A stretch of 64,000 bases of DNA from DTKY01 sp037440765. GTDB lineage: Bacteria > Acidobacteriota > Terriglobia > Bryobacterales > Bryobacteraceae. The notes below the pieces were generated by a model. That model was not told the DNA's origin and did not search any database. It saw only the letters and a list, made by a program, of their open reading frames with translations. The position numbers and the translations under genes are program-made. Positions 42,949 to 52,341 of the stretch are shown in pieces. The stretch is taken from NCBI GenBank assembly GCA_037440765.1, contig JBBITL010000018.1, positions 62,001-126,000 of the forward strand, read 5' to 3'. Position 1 is the first letter of the stretch. Every line of letters starts with the position of its first letter.

Positions 42949-43938
42949 ATGAAACCGCGAGTTCTATCCGGCGTCCAGCCTTCCGGCAACCTTCACATAG
43001 GCAACTACCTCGGCGCGCTGAAGAACTGGGTCCGCCTGCAACACGATTACCAGTGCATCTATTGCATCGTGGACCTGCACGCCGTCACCGTTTACCAGGA
43101 GCCCAGGGAGTTGCTGGCGAAGACCCGGGAGATCGCCGCGTTGTTTCTGGCTGCGGGCGTAGATCCGAAGCTGTCGGCCGTCATGGTGCAATCGTCGGTT
43201 CCGGCGCATGCCGAGCTGGCCTGGATGCTGACCTGCGTGACGCCCATGGGCTGGCTGAGCCGCATGACCCAGTTCAAGGCCAAGTCGGAGCAACAGGAGA
43301 CCGTCGGCGACGGCCTGTTCCAGTACCCCGTGCTGATGGCCGCCGACATTCTGCTCTACCAGGCGGCGATCGTGCCGGTCGGTGACGACCAGACGCAGCA
43401 CCTGGAACTGACCCGCGACATCGCCCAGAGGTTCAACTCTGTCTATGGGGACACCTTCGTCGTCCCGGAGACCAGGTTGCCCGCAGTGGGCGCGCGCGTC
43501 ATGGGTCTGGACGACCCGCTCAAGAAGATGAGCAAGTCCGAGCCGGGCGCCGGGCACGCCATCGGCCTGCTGGATCCAGCCGACGTCATCCGCAAGAAGT
43601 TCGCCCGCGCCACCACGGACTCGAATCCGGCCGTCGATTTCAGCGGCCTCGGGCCGGGCGTCGAGAACCTGCTCAATATCTTCCAGGCCTTCGCCGAATG
43701 GCCGGACGGGAAGATGCGGGCGCATTTCTCCGGCATGCGTTACGGCGAACTCAAAAAGCAGGTGGCGGATATGGTGATCTCACATCTGGAACCGTTCCAG
43801 GAGCGCTACGGCCGGATCGCCTCCGAGCCGGGCTACCTGGACGGTGTGCTGCGCGATGGCGCCGAGCGTGTCGCCCCGCTGGCCAACGCCACCGTGGACC
43901 TCGTCAAGAGCCGCATGGGGCTGTACGTCCGCGCTTGA
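42949..43938 (+). CDS. trpS: Tryptophanyl-tRNA synthetase
   Basis: 329 residues from ATG 42949; an upstream GTG/ATG extension lacks family homology. Class I signature HIGH-like PSGNLHIGNYLGALKNW and KMSKS in LKKMSKSEPGAGHA, QYPVLMAADILLYQAAIVPV and GDDQTQHLELTRDIAQRFN. Length is typical. It charges tRNA-Trp. Divergent from the rRNA methyltransferase with 32 bases between starts. No T-box leader is visible. Confidence 0.96.
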   Translation: MKPRVLSGVQPSGNLHIGNYLGALKNWVRLQHDYQCIYCIVDLHAVTVYQEPRELLAKTREIAALFLAAGVDPKLSAVMVQSSVPAHAELAWMLTCVTPMGWLSRMTQFKAKSEQQETVGDGLFQYPVLMAADILLYQAAIVPVGDDQTQHLELTRDIAQRFNSVYGDTFVVPETRLPAVGARVMGLDDPLKKMSKSEPGAGHAIGLLDPADVIRKKFARATTDSNPAVDFSGLGPGVENLLNIFQAFAEWPDGKMRAHFSGMRYGELKKQVADMVISHLEPFQERYGRIASEPGYLDGVLRDGAERVAPLANATVDLVKSRMGLYVRA

Positions 43939-43939
43939 T

Positions 43940-44395
43940 TCACCCGCGTACGACGGTGATCTCGGAGAAGCCCTCTTCGACCGCGGGAGGGACCAGTTTC
44001 GCCGCCATGCGCTCCATCACCTCCGCCGGGACCACGCGGTCGCGGCGGCGGTTGCGCTCCATGCAGACCGCGACCGGCAGGTCAAAGAACACCGCCTCGA
44101 CCGGGCATCCGCACATCTGCCCCGTTCGCACGTAGGGCCTGCGCTCGCGCGGAGTGAGGTTCGTGGCATCGATGTAGGTGACCGGCTTTCCAAGCGCCAG
44201 CCTCCGTCTCAACAGGTAGCGGATGGTGGCGAACACCTCGTGGTGGATGCTCTGGTCGGTCTGGTCGTCGGCGAGCAGAGCCCGCACGGCATCTGAAGAA
44301 AGCGCGGAGACGCCCAGTCGTTCCAGGTATGTTGACTTGCCGGAGCCCGGCAGGCCAACCAGGACCACGATGCGCTGATGCCGGCGGCTGAGCAC
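43940..44395 (-). CDS. P-loop kinase/ATPase (AAA_33-like)
   Basis: 151 residues, GTG start at 44395. Walker A in VVLVGLPGSGKSTYLERLG, a LSSDAVRALLADD stretch and PVTYIDATNLTPRERRPYV, which is the layout of small predicted kinases related to polynucleotide or gluconate kinases. The C-terminus ends in VPPAVEEGFSEITVV. Substrate unknown. Convergent with trpS with only one base between the stops. Confidence 0.75.
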   Translation of the reverse strand: MLSRRHQRIVVLVGLPGSGKSTYLERLGVSALSSDAVRALLADDQTDQSIHHEVFATIRYLLRRRLALGKPVTYIDATNLTPRERRPYVRTGQMCGCPVEAVFFDLPVAVCMERNRRRDRVVPAEVMERMAAKLVPPAVEEGFSEITVVRG

Positions 44396-44484
44396 ATTCC
44401 ATTATCCAGGATCTGCCGGCCCGGGACTGCTACAATCCGGAACGTGGTTCAGAACATGGAGATCGCCGCTCCGGAGCGCCGGCG

Positions 44485-45651
44485 GTGAGCGTCGCCCGCA
44501 AGGTCTCAGGGCAACCGCAAGGCGCCTCCTGGATCCGCCGCATGTTCGAGGAAGGCGCGCGGCTCAAGGCCGAGCGCGGGGCCGAGAACGTCTTCGACTT
44601 CACGCTGGGCAATCCCGACGCCGATCCTCCCGCGCCGGTTCTGGAAGCGCTGGCGCGCCTGGCGGCCGAACATCCGCCCCGGATTCACGGCTATATGCCG
44701 AACGCGGGGTTTCCGGCGGCCCGCCAGGCGGTTGCGGCACACCTGGCGGGCAGGACGGGACTGCCGTTCACTGCTCAGAATATTTTGATGACGGCTGGCG
44801 CCGCCGGGGCTTGCAACACCTTCCTCCACTCGGTGCTCGACCCCGGCGACGAGGTGATCGTGCTGGCGCCCTACTTCTCCGAGTATCCGTTTTACGTCCA
44901 GAACCACCAAGGAAGCATGGTCACCGTGGAGACCGGTGAGGACTTCCTGCCCGTGGTTGGCCGGATTGCGGAAGCCGTCACGCCGCGCACCAAGGTGATC
45001 ATCCTCAACACGCCCAACAACCCCACCGGCAGGGTCTACCCCGAGGGGTTGATGCGCGAGTTGGGCCGCATGGTCGACGGCCTGGATCACCCCGTCACGG
45101 TGCTGAGCGATGAGCCATACACGCCCCTGGTGTTCGATGGCTGCGTGCATCCGGAGGTCGCGTCTCTGGTGCGCCGGACGGTCATCGCCAACTCCTGGTC
45201 CAAGACCTTCGCCATACCCGGCGAGCGGATCGGGTATCTCGCCATCTCGCCGCGCCTGCCCGAGGCCGGGCCGTTGGCCGACGCCTGCACCTTCTCCACC
45301 CGCGTGCTCGGTTATGTGAACGCGCCCGCGCTGTGGCAGCGGGTCGTCACCGAGACCATAGCCGTCAGGCCCGATATCAGCAGTTACCAGGACCGGCGCG
45401 ACAGAATGCGCGAGGCTCTCTCGCGCATGGGCTTCGCGGTTCCCAGAGCCGAGGGCACGTTCTATCTCTTCCCCAGGTCCCCCGTCGCCGACGATGTGGC
45501 GTTCATCCGGATGTTGCTCGCCGAGGGCATCCTCGCCGTGCCGGGCTCGGGCTTCGGCCGCGCCGGTTTCTTCCGGCTGGCGCTCACCGTGCCCATGGAG
45601 GTCATCGAAAGATCGCTGCCGGCGTTTCGACGGGCGCTTGCGCGCGCATAG
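44485..45651 (+). CDS. Class I/II PLP-dependent aminotransferase
   Basis: 388 residues from GTG 44485. Fold type I aminotransferase: FDFTLGNPDADPPAPVLEAL, HGYMPNAGFPAARQAVAAHL, ILNTPNNPTGRVYPEGLM, PLP Lys in NSWSKTFAIPGERIGYLAIS, and Arg in GFFRLALTVPMEV. Substrate is not certain; aspartate, alanine or aromatic amino acids are possible. A 10-codon open frame (44456-44488) just upstream overlaps the GTG, but it is too short to judge. Confidence 0.85.
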   Translation: MSVARKVSGQPQGASWIRRMFEEGARLKAERGAENVFDFTLGNPDADPPAPVLEALARLAAEHPPRIHGYMPNAGFPAARQAVAAHLAGRTGLPFTAQNILMTAGAAGACNTFLHSVLDPGDEVIVLAPYFSEYPFYVQNHQGSMVTVETGEDFLPVVGRIAEAVTPRTKVIILNTPNNPTGRVYPEGLMRELGRMVDGLDHPVTVLSDEPYTPLVFDGCVHPEVASLVRRTVIANSWSKTFAIPGERIGYLAISPRLPEAGPLADACTFSTRVLGYVNAPALWQRVVTETIAVRPDISSYQDRRDRMREALSRMGFAVPRAEGTFYLFPRSPVADDVAFIRMLLAEGILAVPGSGFGRAGFFRLALTVPMEVIERSLPAFRRALARA

Positions 45652-45674
45652 GCGCCTGCGCGGAACCGCGACCG

Positions 45675-47120
45675 TCAGGGAGAGTGCTGCCCGCCGAGAA
45701 CCTGCGCCCGGAACACGTACAGGCGTGTGGCCGGACTGGAGCAGACGTCCGGCTTGACACCGGCCTTGGCCGCCAGCGCCTCGAAGAACTTGTCCGCGTT
45801 CCAGTTGCGGCCGGCGGCCACCTGCGGCAGCAGCACGCCCTGCCGGTCCTGTGTCTTGAGTACGGCGCCGTGGCGGTTGACCTGAAACTCCCCGCGATCC
45901 AGGAGGCGCTTGAGCGGCGTCAGCACGGACACCTCGATATCCACGCCGGTCTCCGATCTGGCGAGCGGCTTGAAACGCGTGTCCTCCAGGGCGGCGGCCA
46001 AGGTCAGCTCCGGAACGGCTCGTCCCAGAGATTGCGTCGCAGCGGTCCTCCCCAGGCAGCCGCGCAGTTTCCCGTCCTGGTGCAGGGTCACAAACAGCCC
46101 CGCCCGGCGCTCCAACGCGGGCTCCGCTGAGGATGGAAAGTCCAGCAGCATCTGCCGGCCCGTTCGCTGGTACTCCTCCAGGGTTTGTCTGGCGAGCTTG
46201 AGCACGGCCGCCTGAGCCTCGCGGCTCAGTTCCAGTGCCGTGTGCGGGAAATAGGCCAGCGATGCGTAGCTCACCGAGCTTTGATAGTCGCCCGTTATGT
46301 CTCCGGAGGTCTGGTAGTCGAGAAGCGCCTGGAAGATCTCACCCTCCCCGCCAAGGGCGCGGACCGTGGCCAGCAGCAGCGAGACCGGCTCGTGACCGCA
46401 CACCGTGGCCCCGGTCTTGCGCAGCGTCTCCAGGAAGAACCACTCGCGCAGGCTGCCGGCCGCCTCTATCACTTCCTCGTCAAGATCGCCAAGCCTGTCG
46501 GCGACCAGCATGTCCGCCGGGAAGGGTTTGTACCCGAAGCGGCTGCCGTAGTGCGTGAGGTCCGAGCTCGCTACCAGCACCGTGCCTGAGGACAGCGCCC
46601 CCGCCAGCGCTCTGGCGGCCTCCTGCCGTCTGTCCTGGCCCAGGCCGCCGACGCAGAGTGGAACCATGCGGGCGCCGGGCGCCGCCTTTTGCAGCAGAGG
46701 GATCTGAATCTCGATGGAGTGATCGCAGACCAGGGATTCGGGCTTCGTGCCAAAAGGACTCCGGGCGGCCAGCTTGCGCGCCAGTTCAAGATCGATCTCC
46801 ACCCGCCCGAGCGGAGTCGAGTAGCTTTCTATCTCGGGGATCCAGATGCCAGGCGGAGCGCTGCGGTGGGAGAAGCCGGCCACGATCACGGTTCGCGGCT
46901 GCGCGCGCTCCAGGTGACGATAAACGGCCGCCGCCACCGTGCCCGAGTAGGCCAGGCCGGCATGCGGAGCCACGAACGCCACCGCGCCCGGCTGCACGTG
47001 CCTGCCGGTGCGCTTCTCCGACTCACGCCACAGGCTCTCGATCAGCGCCGCCAGTTCCTGGCGTGAGCCGGGATACCAGCTCCCGCTGAAAGGCGAAGCA
47101 TGACACGCTGGTTCGGTCAT
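45675..47120 (-). CDS. Fused Memo-like (AmmeMemoRadiSam B) and AMMECR1 (A) protein
   Basis: 481 residues. Residues ~1-275 are Memo-like: VAPHAGLAYSGTVAAAVYRH, GFSHRSAPPGIWIPEI, CDHSIEIQIPLLQK, ASSDLTHYG, with conserved His. From ~290 comes AMMECR1: LELSREAQAAVLKLARQTLE and the signature GKLRGCLGRTAATQSLGRAV, then LTLAAALEDTRFKPLARSE. Family knowledge: the two proteins and a radical SAM enzyme form the AmmeMemoRadiSam system of unknown function. Here A and B are fused and no radical SAM gene is in the window. Confidence 0.9.
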   Translation of the reverse strand: MTEPACHASPFSGSWYPGSRQELAALIESLWRESEKRTGRHVQPGAVAFVAPHAGLAYSGTVAAAVYRHLERAQPRTVIVAGFSHRSAPPGIWIPEIESYSTPLGRVEIDLELARKLAARSPFGTKPESLVCDHSIEIQIPLLQKAAPGARMVPLCVGGLGQDRRQEAARALAGALSSGTVLVASSDLTHYGSRFGYKPFPADMLVADRLGDLDEEVIEAAGSLREWFFLETLRKTGATVCGHEPVSLLLATVRALGGEGEIFQALLDYQTSGDITGDYQSSVSYASLAYFPHTALELSREAQAAVLKLARQTLEEYQRTGRQMLLDFPSSAEPALERRAGLFVTLHQDGKLRGCLGRTAATQSLGRAVPELTLAAALEDTRFKPLARSETGVDIEVSVLTPLKRLLDRGEFQVNRHGAVLKTQDRQGVLLPQVAAGRNWNADKFFEALAAKAGVKPDVCSSPATRLYVFRAQVLGGQHSP

Positions 47121-47218
47121 GGGCGGTGCCGCCTACCAAGGGTATTGTAGCCCCTTCGCCTGACGCCGGCAGCGGCCGGCGCCGGACTGAGAGACTGTAC
47201 TGCCATCCGGAAGGGGGA

Positions 47219-47224
47219 TATAAT
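47219..47224 (+). promoter_or_regulatory. Possible -10 box of the sulfatase genes
   Basis: TATAAT, 26 bases upstream of the first sulfatase ATG and before AGGGAGG. No recognisable -35 lies 17 bases upstream, so support is only the -10. Confidence 0.4.
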
Positions 47225-47250
47225 GACATCCTCCAGGGAGGCCTGACCCA

Positions 47251-48744
47251 ATGAACCGCCGTCAAGCGTTGTCCCAGATGGCTGCCTTGCCGCTGGCCGG
47301 TCGTATGGCTGCGGCGCCGGCCAAGCCGAGAAACGTCATCTTCATCCTGACCGACGACCACCGCTATGACGCGGTGGGCTTCCTGAAGGGTCAGAGCTTC
47401 CTGGAGACTCCGAATCTGGACCGGTTGGCCCGCGAGGGCGCCAACTTCAGCGGCGCCTGCGTCACAACCGCGCTGTGTTCGCCCAGCCGCGCCACCATCC
47501 TGACCGGCGTCTACGCCCACCGCCACCGCATCGTGGACAACAACACCGCCATCCCGCCTGGGACCAGGTTCTTTCCCCAGCTCTTGCAGAAAGCCGGCTA
47601 CCGCACGGCCTTCATCGGCAAGTGGCACATGGGCAACGCGGACGACGCCCCGCAGCCCGGCTTCGACCGCTGGGTCAGCTTCCGCGGGCAGGGAACTTAC
47701 ACGCCTTCCAAGGACGGCCTCAATGTGGACGGGAAGCGGGTTCCGCAGAAGGGCTACATCACCGACGAGCTGACGGACTACGCCCTGGACTGGCTGCGCA
47801 CGCTCGGCCCCAACCAGCCCTACTTCCTTTACCTCTCGCACAAGGCGGTTCATTCGGACTTTGTGCCGGCCGCACGGCACGCCGGCCGCTACAAGGACGC
47901 CAGGTTCGTCCCCCCTGCCACCATGGCCGCCACCGGCAAGATGGCGCGGAACAGGCCCATGTGGGTCCAGAACATGCGCAACTCCTGGCACGGCGTCGAT
48001 TATCCGTACCACTCCAGCCTGGATGTCGGCGAGTACTACAAGCGCTACGCCGAAGCGCTCCTCGGTGTCGACGACAGCGTGGGGCGCGTTCTCGGCGAGC
48101 TGGCCAGCCGGGGCCAGCTCGACTCCACGCTGATCATCTACACCAGCGACAACGGCTTCGCCTTCGGCGAGCACGGGCTGATCGACAAGCGCACCGCCTA
48201 CGAGGAGTCCATGCGCGTTCCGCTGCTGGCGCGCTGTCCGGAGCTGTTTTCGGGAGGGCGCACGGTAAGCTCCACCGTGGCCAACCTGGACATCATGCCG
48301 ACGGTGCTGGATGCCTGCGGCGTGGCCATCCCGCAGGGGCTGGACGGCCGTAGCTGGCTTCCCCTGGTCCGGGGGGAGAATGTGGACTGGCGCAGGGAAC
48401 TGCTCTACGCGTACTACTGGGAGCGCAATTACCCGCATACGCCGACCGTCCACGCCCTCCGCACGGACCGCTACAAGTTCATCCGCTGCCACGGCGTCTG
48501 GGACATCGACGAGCTCTACGATCTTCAGGAAGACCCGCTGGAGTCGAACAACCTGATCTTCAGCGCCGAGCACCGGCAGACGGCCGCCGAGATGCGCAAG
48601 CGCCTGTTCGCGGTGCTGGCGGAGACCGGCGGCCTGAACATGCCGCTATGGCCAGACAGCGGCGGCACATCGAACCTGCGCCACCCCGGCCGGTCCAAGG
48701 CCGCCGAGTTCCCGCCCGAGCTGATGCCGCCGCCCAAGACCTAG
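47251..48744 (+). CDS. Exported sulfatase, FGly motif CSPSR
   Basis: 497 residues. Tat-like start MNRRQALSQMAALPLAG. The sulfatase core begins VIFILTDDHRYDAVGFLKG with metal-binding Asp pair; the activation motif is Cys76 in ALCSPSRATILTG, fully canonical. GKWHMGNADDAP and TSDNGFAFGEHG complete the family pattern. Needs conversion of Cys to formylglycine by FGE or anSME; none is in the window. It is followed after 24 bases by a second sulfatase. Acts on sulfated carbohydrates or similar (inference). Confidence 0.92.
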   Translation: MNRRQALSQMAALPLAGRMAAAPAKPRNVIFILTDDHRYDAVGFLKGQSFLETPNLDRLAREGANFSGACVTTALCSPSRATILTGVYAHRHRIVDNNTAIPPGTRFFPQLLQKAGYRTAFIGKWHMGNADDAPQPGFDRWVSFRGQGTYTPSKDGLNVDGKRVPQKGYITDELTDYALDWLRTLGPNQPYFLYLSHKAVHSDFVPAARHAGRYKDARFVPPATMAATGKMARNRPMWVQNMRNSWHGVDYPYHSSLDVGEYYKRYAEALLGVDDSVGRVLGELASRGQLDSTLIIYTSDNGFAFGEHGLIDKRTAYEESMRVPLLARCPELFSGGRTVSSTVANLDIMPTVLDACGVAIPQGLDGRSWLPLVRGENVDWRRELLYAYYWERNYPHTPTVHALRTDRYKFIRCHGVWDIDELYDLQEDPLESNNLIFSAEHRQTAAEMRKRLFAVLAETGGLNMPLWPDSGGTSNLRHPGRSKAAEFPPELMPPPKT

Positions 48745-48768
48745 CTCTCGCGGCGGAGAGGAGGTGTC

Positions 48769-50148
48769 ATGGACAGGAGGAGCTTTTTCGGAACCGCAGG
48801 CATCGGTGCGCTGTCAGCGGCCCAGCTGCCGGCCTCCGCCGCGCGCCCCAATGTCCTTGTGGTTTACACCGACCAGCAGCGCTGGGATTCGGTCGGGGCC
48901 TACGGCAGTCCCATGGACCTGACCCCCAACCTGGACCGCATGGCGAGGGGCGGCGTCCGCTTCGAGCGGGCCTTCACCGCGCAGCCGGTCTGCGCGCCCG
49001 CTCGCAGTTCCATACAGACCGGAAAGTACCCCACAACTACCGGCGTCATCCGCAACAACCTGGTTCTCAGGGATGACGAGCAGACCCTGGCGCACTACTT
49101 CAAGCGGGCCGGTTACCAGACCGGCTACATAGGGAAGTGGCACTTGGCCGCCACCCGCGAAAAACCGGTCCCGCTCGAACGCCGCGGCGGCTACGACGAG
49201 TACTGGGCCGCCGCCGACGCGCTGGAATGGAGCTCCGGCGCATTCCAGGGAAGGATGTTCGACGCCGCCAACCGCGCCGTGGAGTTCAACAAATACCGCG
49301 TCGATTTCCTGACCGACCTGGCCGTCGATTTCATCCGCCAGCGCAAACAGCAACCCTTCTACCTGTTCCTCTCTTATCTCGAGCCCCATCACCAGAACGA
49401 CGCCAACCGGTACATAGCGCCGGAGGGTTACGCCGACCGTTATCGCAACAACTTCCACATTCCGCCGGACCTCGCCCCGTTTCCGGGAGACTGGAAATCC
49501 CAGTTGCCGGACTACTACGGCATCATCGCCCGCCTTGACGAGTGCTTAGGACGCCTGCTCAAAGAGCTGGAGGATCAGAATCTCGGCCGGAACACCATCG
49601 TGGTGTTCACCACGGATCACGGATGCCACTTCCGGACCCGCAATCCGGAGTACAAGCGTAGTTGCCACGATGCCTCCATCCGCATCCCGCTGGTGATCGG
49701 CGGCCCGGGCTTCGGGGCCGGCCGGGTTGTGCCCGAACTGGTGAGCATCGTTGACCTGCCGCCGACTCTCCTGGATGCCGCCGGAATTGAAGTCCCGTCC
49801 GCCATGCAGGGCCGGAGCCTGATGAAGCTGGCCGGCGGCGGCTCCACCGGCTGGTCAAACGAGATCTTCGTGCAGATGAGGGAGGAAGCCCTCCAGCGGG
49901 CCATCCGCACCGAGCGCTGGAAGTACTGTATCTTCAACCCCAACGCCCCCGGCATGGAGCCTTCCTCGGCCGAGTACACCGAGCGCTATCTGTACGACCT
50001 CTACAGCGATCCCCACGAGCTGGTCAACCTGGTCGGACGCGGCACCCACCGGACGGTCGCCGACGAGCTGCAAGCCAGGTTGATCGAGCGTATGGTTGCC
50101 ATAGGAGAGCCGCGCCCCAAGGTCACGCCGGCACGCTACTACGCCTGA
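48769..50148 (+). CDS. Exported sulfatase, FGly motif CAPAR
   Basis: 459 residues, ATG with GAGGAGGTG upstream. Tat-like start DRRSFFGTAGIGALSAA. Core VLVVYTDQQRWDSVGAYGS, activation Cys75 in QPVCAPARSSIQTG, where the usual Ser of CxPSR is Ala; CxPAR is also accepted by some maturases. GKWHLAATREKP and FTTDHGCHFRTRNPEY follow, with a CHD-type metal site. Paired with the sulfatase before it and followed after 12 bases by a sugar operon. Confidence 0.9.
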   Translation: MDRRSFFGTAGIGALSAAQLPASAARPNVLVVYTDQQRWDSVGAYGSPMDLTPNLDRMARGGVRFERAFTAQPVCAPARSSIQTGKYPTTTGVIRNNLVLRDDEQTLAHYFKRAGYQTGYIGKWHLAATREKPVPLERRGGYDEYWAAADALEWSSGAFQGRMFDAANRAVEFNKYRVDFLTDLAVDFIRQRKQQPFYLFLSYLEPHHQNDANRYIAPEGYADRYRNNFHIPPDLAPFPGDWKSQLPDYYGIIARLDECLGRLLKELEDQNLGRNTIVVFTTDHGCHFRTRNPEYKRSCHDASIRIPLVIGGPGFGAGRVVPELVSIVDLPPTLLDAAGIEVPSAMQGRSLMKLAGGGSTGWSNEIFVQMREEALQRAIRTERWKYCIFNPNAPGMEPSSAEYTERYLYDLYSDPHELVNLVGRGTHRTVADELQARLIERMVAIGEPRPKVTPARYYA

Positions 50149-50160
50149 CCTGATCCGCCT

Positions 50161-51156
50161 ATGCACAGCGATATCAGCAACGCGTTTCAGGGACGCCGGG
50201 TCCTGATCACCGGAGGGCTGGGCTTCATCGGCTCGAACCTGGCCCGGCGGCTGGTGAAGATGGACGCCAGGGTGACGCTGCTCGATAGCCTCATTCCCGA
50301 ATACGGCGGAAACCTGTTCAACATTGACGGAATCGAGCGGATGGTCACCGTCAACATCTCCGACGTCCGGGACGCCCACAGCATGGGCTACCTGGTCAAG
50401 GGCCAGGACTACCTGTTCAATCTCGCCGGCCAGACCAGCCACCTGGACTCAATGCAGGATCCCTACACGGACCTGGAGATCAACTGCCGAGCGCAACTCT
50501 ACATTCTCGAAGCGTGCCGCAGCCATAACCCCGGCATCAAGACCGTGTACGCCGGCACCCGCCAGATCTACGGGAAACCCGACTCCCTCCCCGTCGACGA
50601 GGGACATCTGCTGCGGCCGGTCGACATCAACGGCATCCACAAGATGGCCGGCGAGTGGTATCACATCCTCTACAGCAAGGTCTTCGGCATGCCGTCCTGC
50701 TCTCTGCGGCTTACCAACACCTACGGACCGTGCATGAGGGTGAAGTGCGCGCGCCAGACTTTTTTGGGCATCTGGATCAGGCTGCTGGTCGAGGGGAAAC
50801 CCTTCGAGGTCTGGGATGGCCAGCAGCTCCGTGACTTCACTTACGTCGATGACGTCGTTGACGCGATGCTCCTGGCCGCGGCCAGCGAGGCCTCATGCGG
50901 ACGCATCTTCAACCTTGGAGGCGACTGCGTCGTCAGCCTCAAGGAGCTGGCTGACATGCTAGTTGAGATCAACGGCGGGGGCGCCTACCAGGTGCGGCCG
51001 TTCCCCCCGGACCGCAAGTGCATCGATATCGGCGACTACTACTCCGACGACAGCGCCATCCGTTCCGCGCTCGGCTGGCGGCCCGCGGTGCCGCTGCGCG
51101 AAGGGCTGGCTCGGACACTCGCTTACTACCGCGAGCACCTGTCCAGGTATCTCTGA
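50161..51156 (+). CDS. NAD-dependent epimerase/dehydratase-like SDR with altered active site
   Basis: 331 residues. Extended SDR: VLITGGLGFIGSNLARRLVK at residues 14-33, YLFNLAGQTSHLDSMQDPYT, LRLTNTYGP and LRDFTYVDDVVDAMLLAA. At the expected YxxxK site the sequence is NGIHK (Asn157, Lys161), so the catalytic Tyr is replaced by Asn; the Ser/Thr site reads AGTRQIYG. Either this is a subfamily with another acid/base, or activity is altered. First gene of the carbohydrate operon, 12 bases after the sulfatase. Substrate unknown. Confidence 0.8.
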   Translation: MHSDISNAFQGRRVLITGGLGFIGSNLARRLVKMDARVTLLDSLIPEYGGNLFNIDGIERMVTVNISDVRDAHSMGYLVKGQDYLFNLAGQTSHLDSMQDPYTDLEINCRAQLYILEACRSHNPGIKTVYAGTRQIYGKPDSLPVDEGHLLRPVDINGIHKMAGEWYHILYSKVFGMPSCSLRLTNTYGPCMRVKCARQTFLGIWIRLLVEGKPFEVWDGQQLRDFTYVDDVVDAMLLAAASEASCGRIFNLGGDCVVSLKELADMLVEINGGGAYQVRPFPPDRKCIDIGDYYSDDSAIRSALGWRPAVPLREGLARTLAYYREHLSRYL

Positions 51157-51168
51157 AGAACAACCGCC

Positions 51169-52302
51169 ATGACGGCTTTGAAGATCCCCCAGACCGACCC
51201 CAGGGCGAACTATATGGCCCACGCCGCCGGGATCGAGGCGGCTATCTCGGAAGTGCTGCGCCGGGGACGTTACATACTGGGACAGGAGGTCTCAGCCTTC
51301 GAGCGGGAGTTCTCCGCCTGGCTTGGCGCCGCCGGCGCCATCGGGGCCGGAAACGGCACCGATGCCTTGCAGCTTGCGCTGCGCGCGTGCGGCATCGGCC
51401 CGGGCGACACCGTCGTCACCGTTTCCCATACCGCAGTGGCAACGGTTGCCGCCATTGAACTGGCTGGCGCCGAGCCGCTTCTGGTCGACATAGACCCCGT
51501 GTCCTTCACCATGGATCCGGCCTGCCTGGATGCAGCTTTGCGAAGCCACCGGAACAGGCGGTTGAGGGCCGTGATCCCGGTTCACTTGTACGGCCATCCA
51601 GCGGACATGCCGGCGATCATGGAGATCGCGCGGCGCGACCGGCTGCGGGTGATCGAGGACTGCGCTCAGTCGCACGGGGCCGCCATTGGCGGGCGCAAGA
51701 CTGGCTGCTGGGGAGACATGGCGGCATTCAGCTTCTACCCCACCAAGAACCTGGGGGCGCTGGGAGACGGCGGCGCCCTGGTCACAAGCGACCAGGAACT
51801 GGCCGCCCGCGCCAGGAGCCTGCGCGAGTACGGCTGGCGGGAAAGGTATGTGAGCGAGTCGGCCGGGATGAACACCCGGCTAGACGAACTGCAAGCCGCT
51901 GTCCTGAGGGTGAAACTGCGCCACCTCGACGCTGAGAATGCCGCCCGCCGGCGAATCGCCCAGGCCTACGACAGCCTGCTTGGCGGAAGCTCCCTGGGCC
52001 TGCCTGGGACCCGGGCTGGCTGCCTGCACGGGCGCCACCAGTATGTGGTGCGGGCACCGGACCGGGACGGTCTGAGGTCTTACCTTCAGACGCAGGGGAT
52101 CGGGACGCTCGTACACTACCCCGTCCCCGTGCACCAGCAGCCGGCCTACCGGGGGAGGATTGCCGTTTCCGGCACTCTGATTGAGACCGAGCGCGCCGCG
52201 CGAGAGGTCCTCAGCCTGCCGCTCTACCCTGAGCTGACGCCCGGAGAGGTGGAAACCGTCGCCCGCGCCATCCTGCATGCCACAGCCGGCGGGTGTGTCT
52301 GA
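51169..52302 (+). CDS. DegT/DnrJ/EryC1/StrS-family aminotransferase
   Basis: 377 residues. PLP-dependent sugar aminotransferase fold: RRGRYILGQEVSAFEREFSA, GAGNGTDALQLALRACGIGP, HTAVATVAAIELAGAEPLLV, CAQSHGAAIGGRKTG, and the PLP Lys in SFYPTKNLGALGDGGA. Family knowledge: makes 3- or 4-amino sugars from nucleotide-linked keto sugars. Starts 12 bases after the SDR gene. It probably acts on the SDR product (inference). Confidence 0.92.
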   Translation: MTALKIPQTDPRANYMAHAAGIEAAISEVLRRGRYILGQEVSAFEREFSAWLGAAGAIGAGNGTDALQLALRACGIGPGDTVVTVSHTAVATVAAIELAGAEPLLVDIDPVSFTMDPACLDAALRSHRNRRLRAVIPVHLYGHPADMPAIMEIARRDRLRVIEDCAQSHGAAIGGRKTGCWGDMAAFSFYPTKNLGALGDGGALVTSDQELAARARSLREYGWRERYVSESAGMNTRLDELQAAVLRVKLRHLDAENAARRRIAQAYDSLLGGSSLGLPGTRAGCLHGRHQYVVRAPDRDGLRSYLQTQGIGTLVHYPVPVHQQPAYRGRIAVSGTLIETERAAREVLSLPLYPELTPGEVETVARAILHATAGGCV

Positions 52303-52341
52303 TGGTAGAACGGCAGAGAGTTGGTCCACCATGGTGCTGCG

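Noticed and set aside
44456..44488. Ten-codon upstream open frame before the aminotransferase
   Set aside because: Too short to distinguish from chance, although it does overlap the GTG start.
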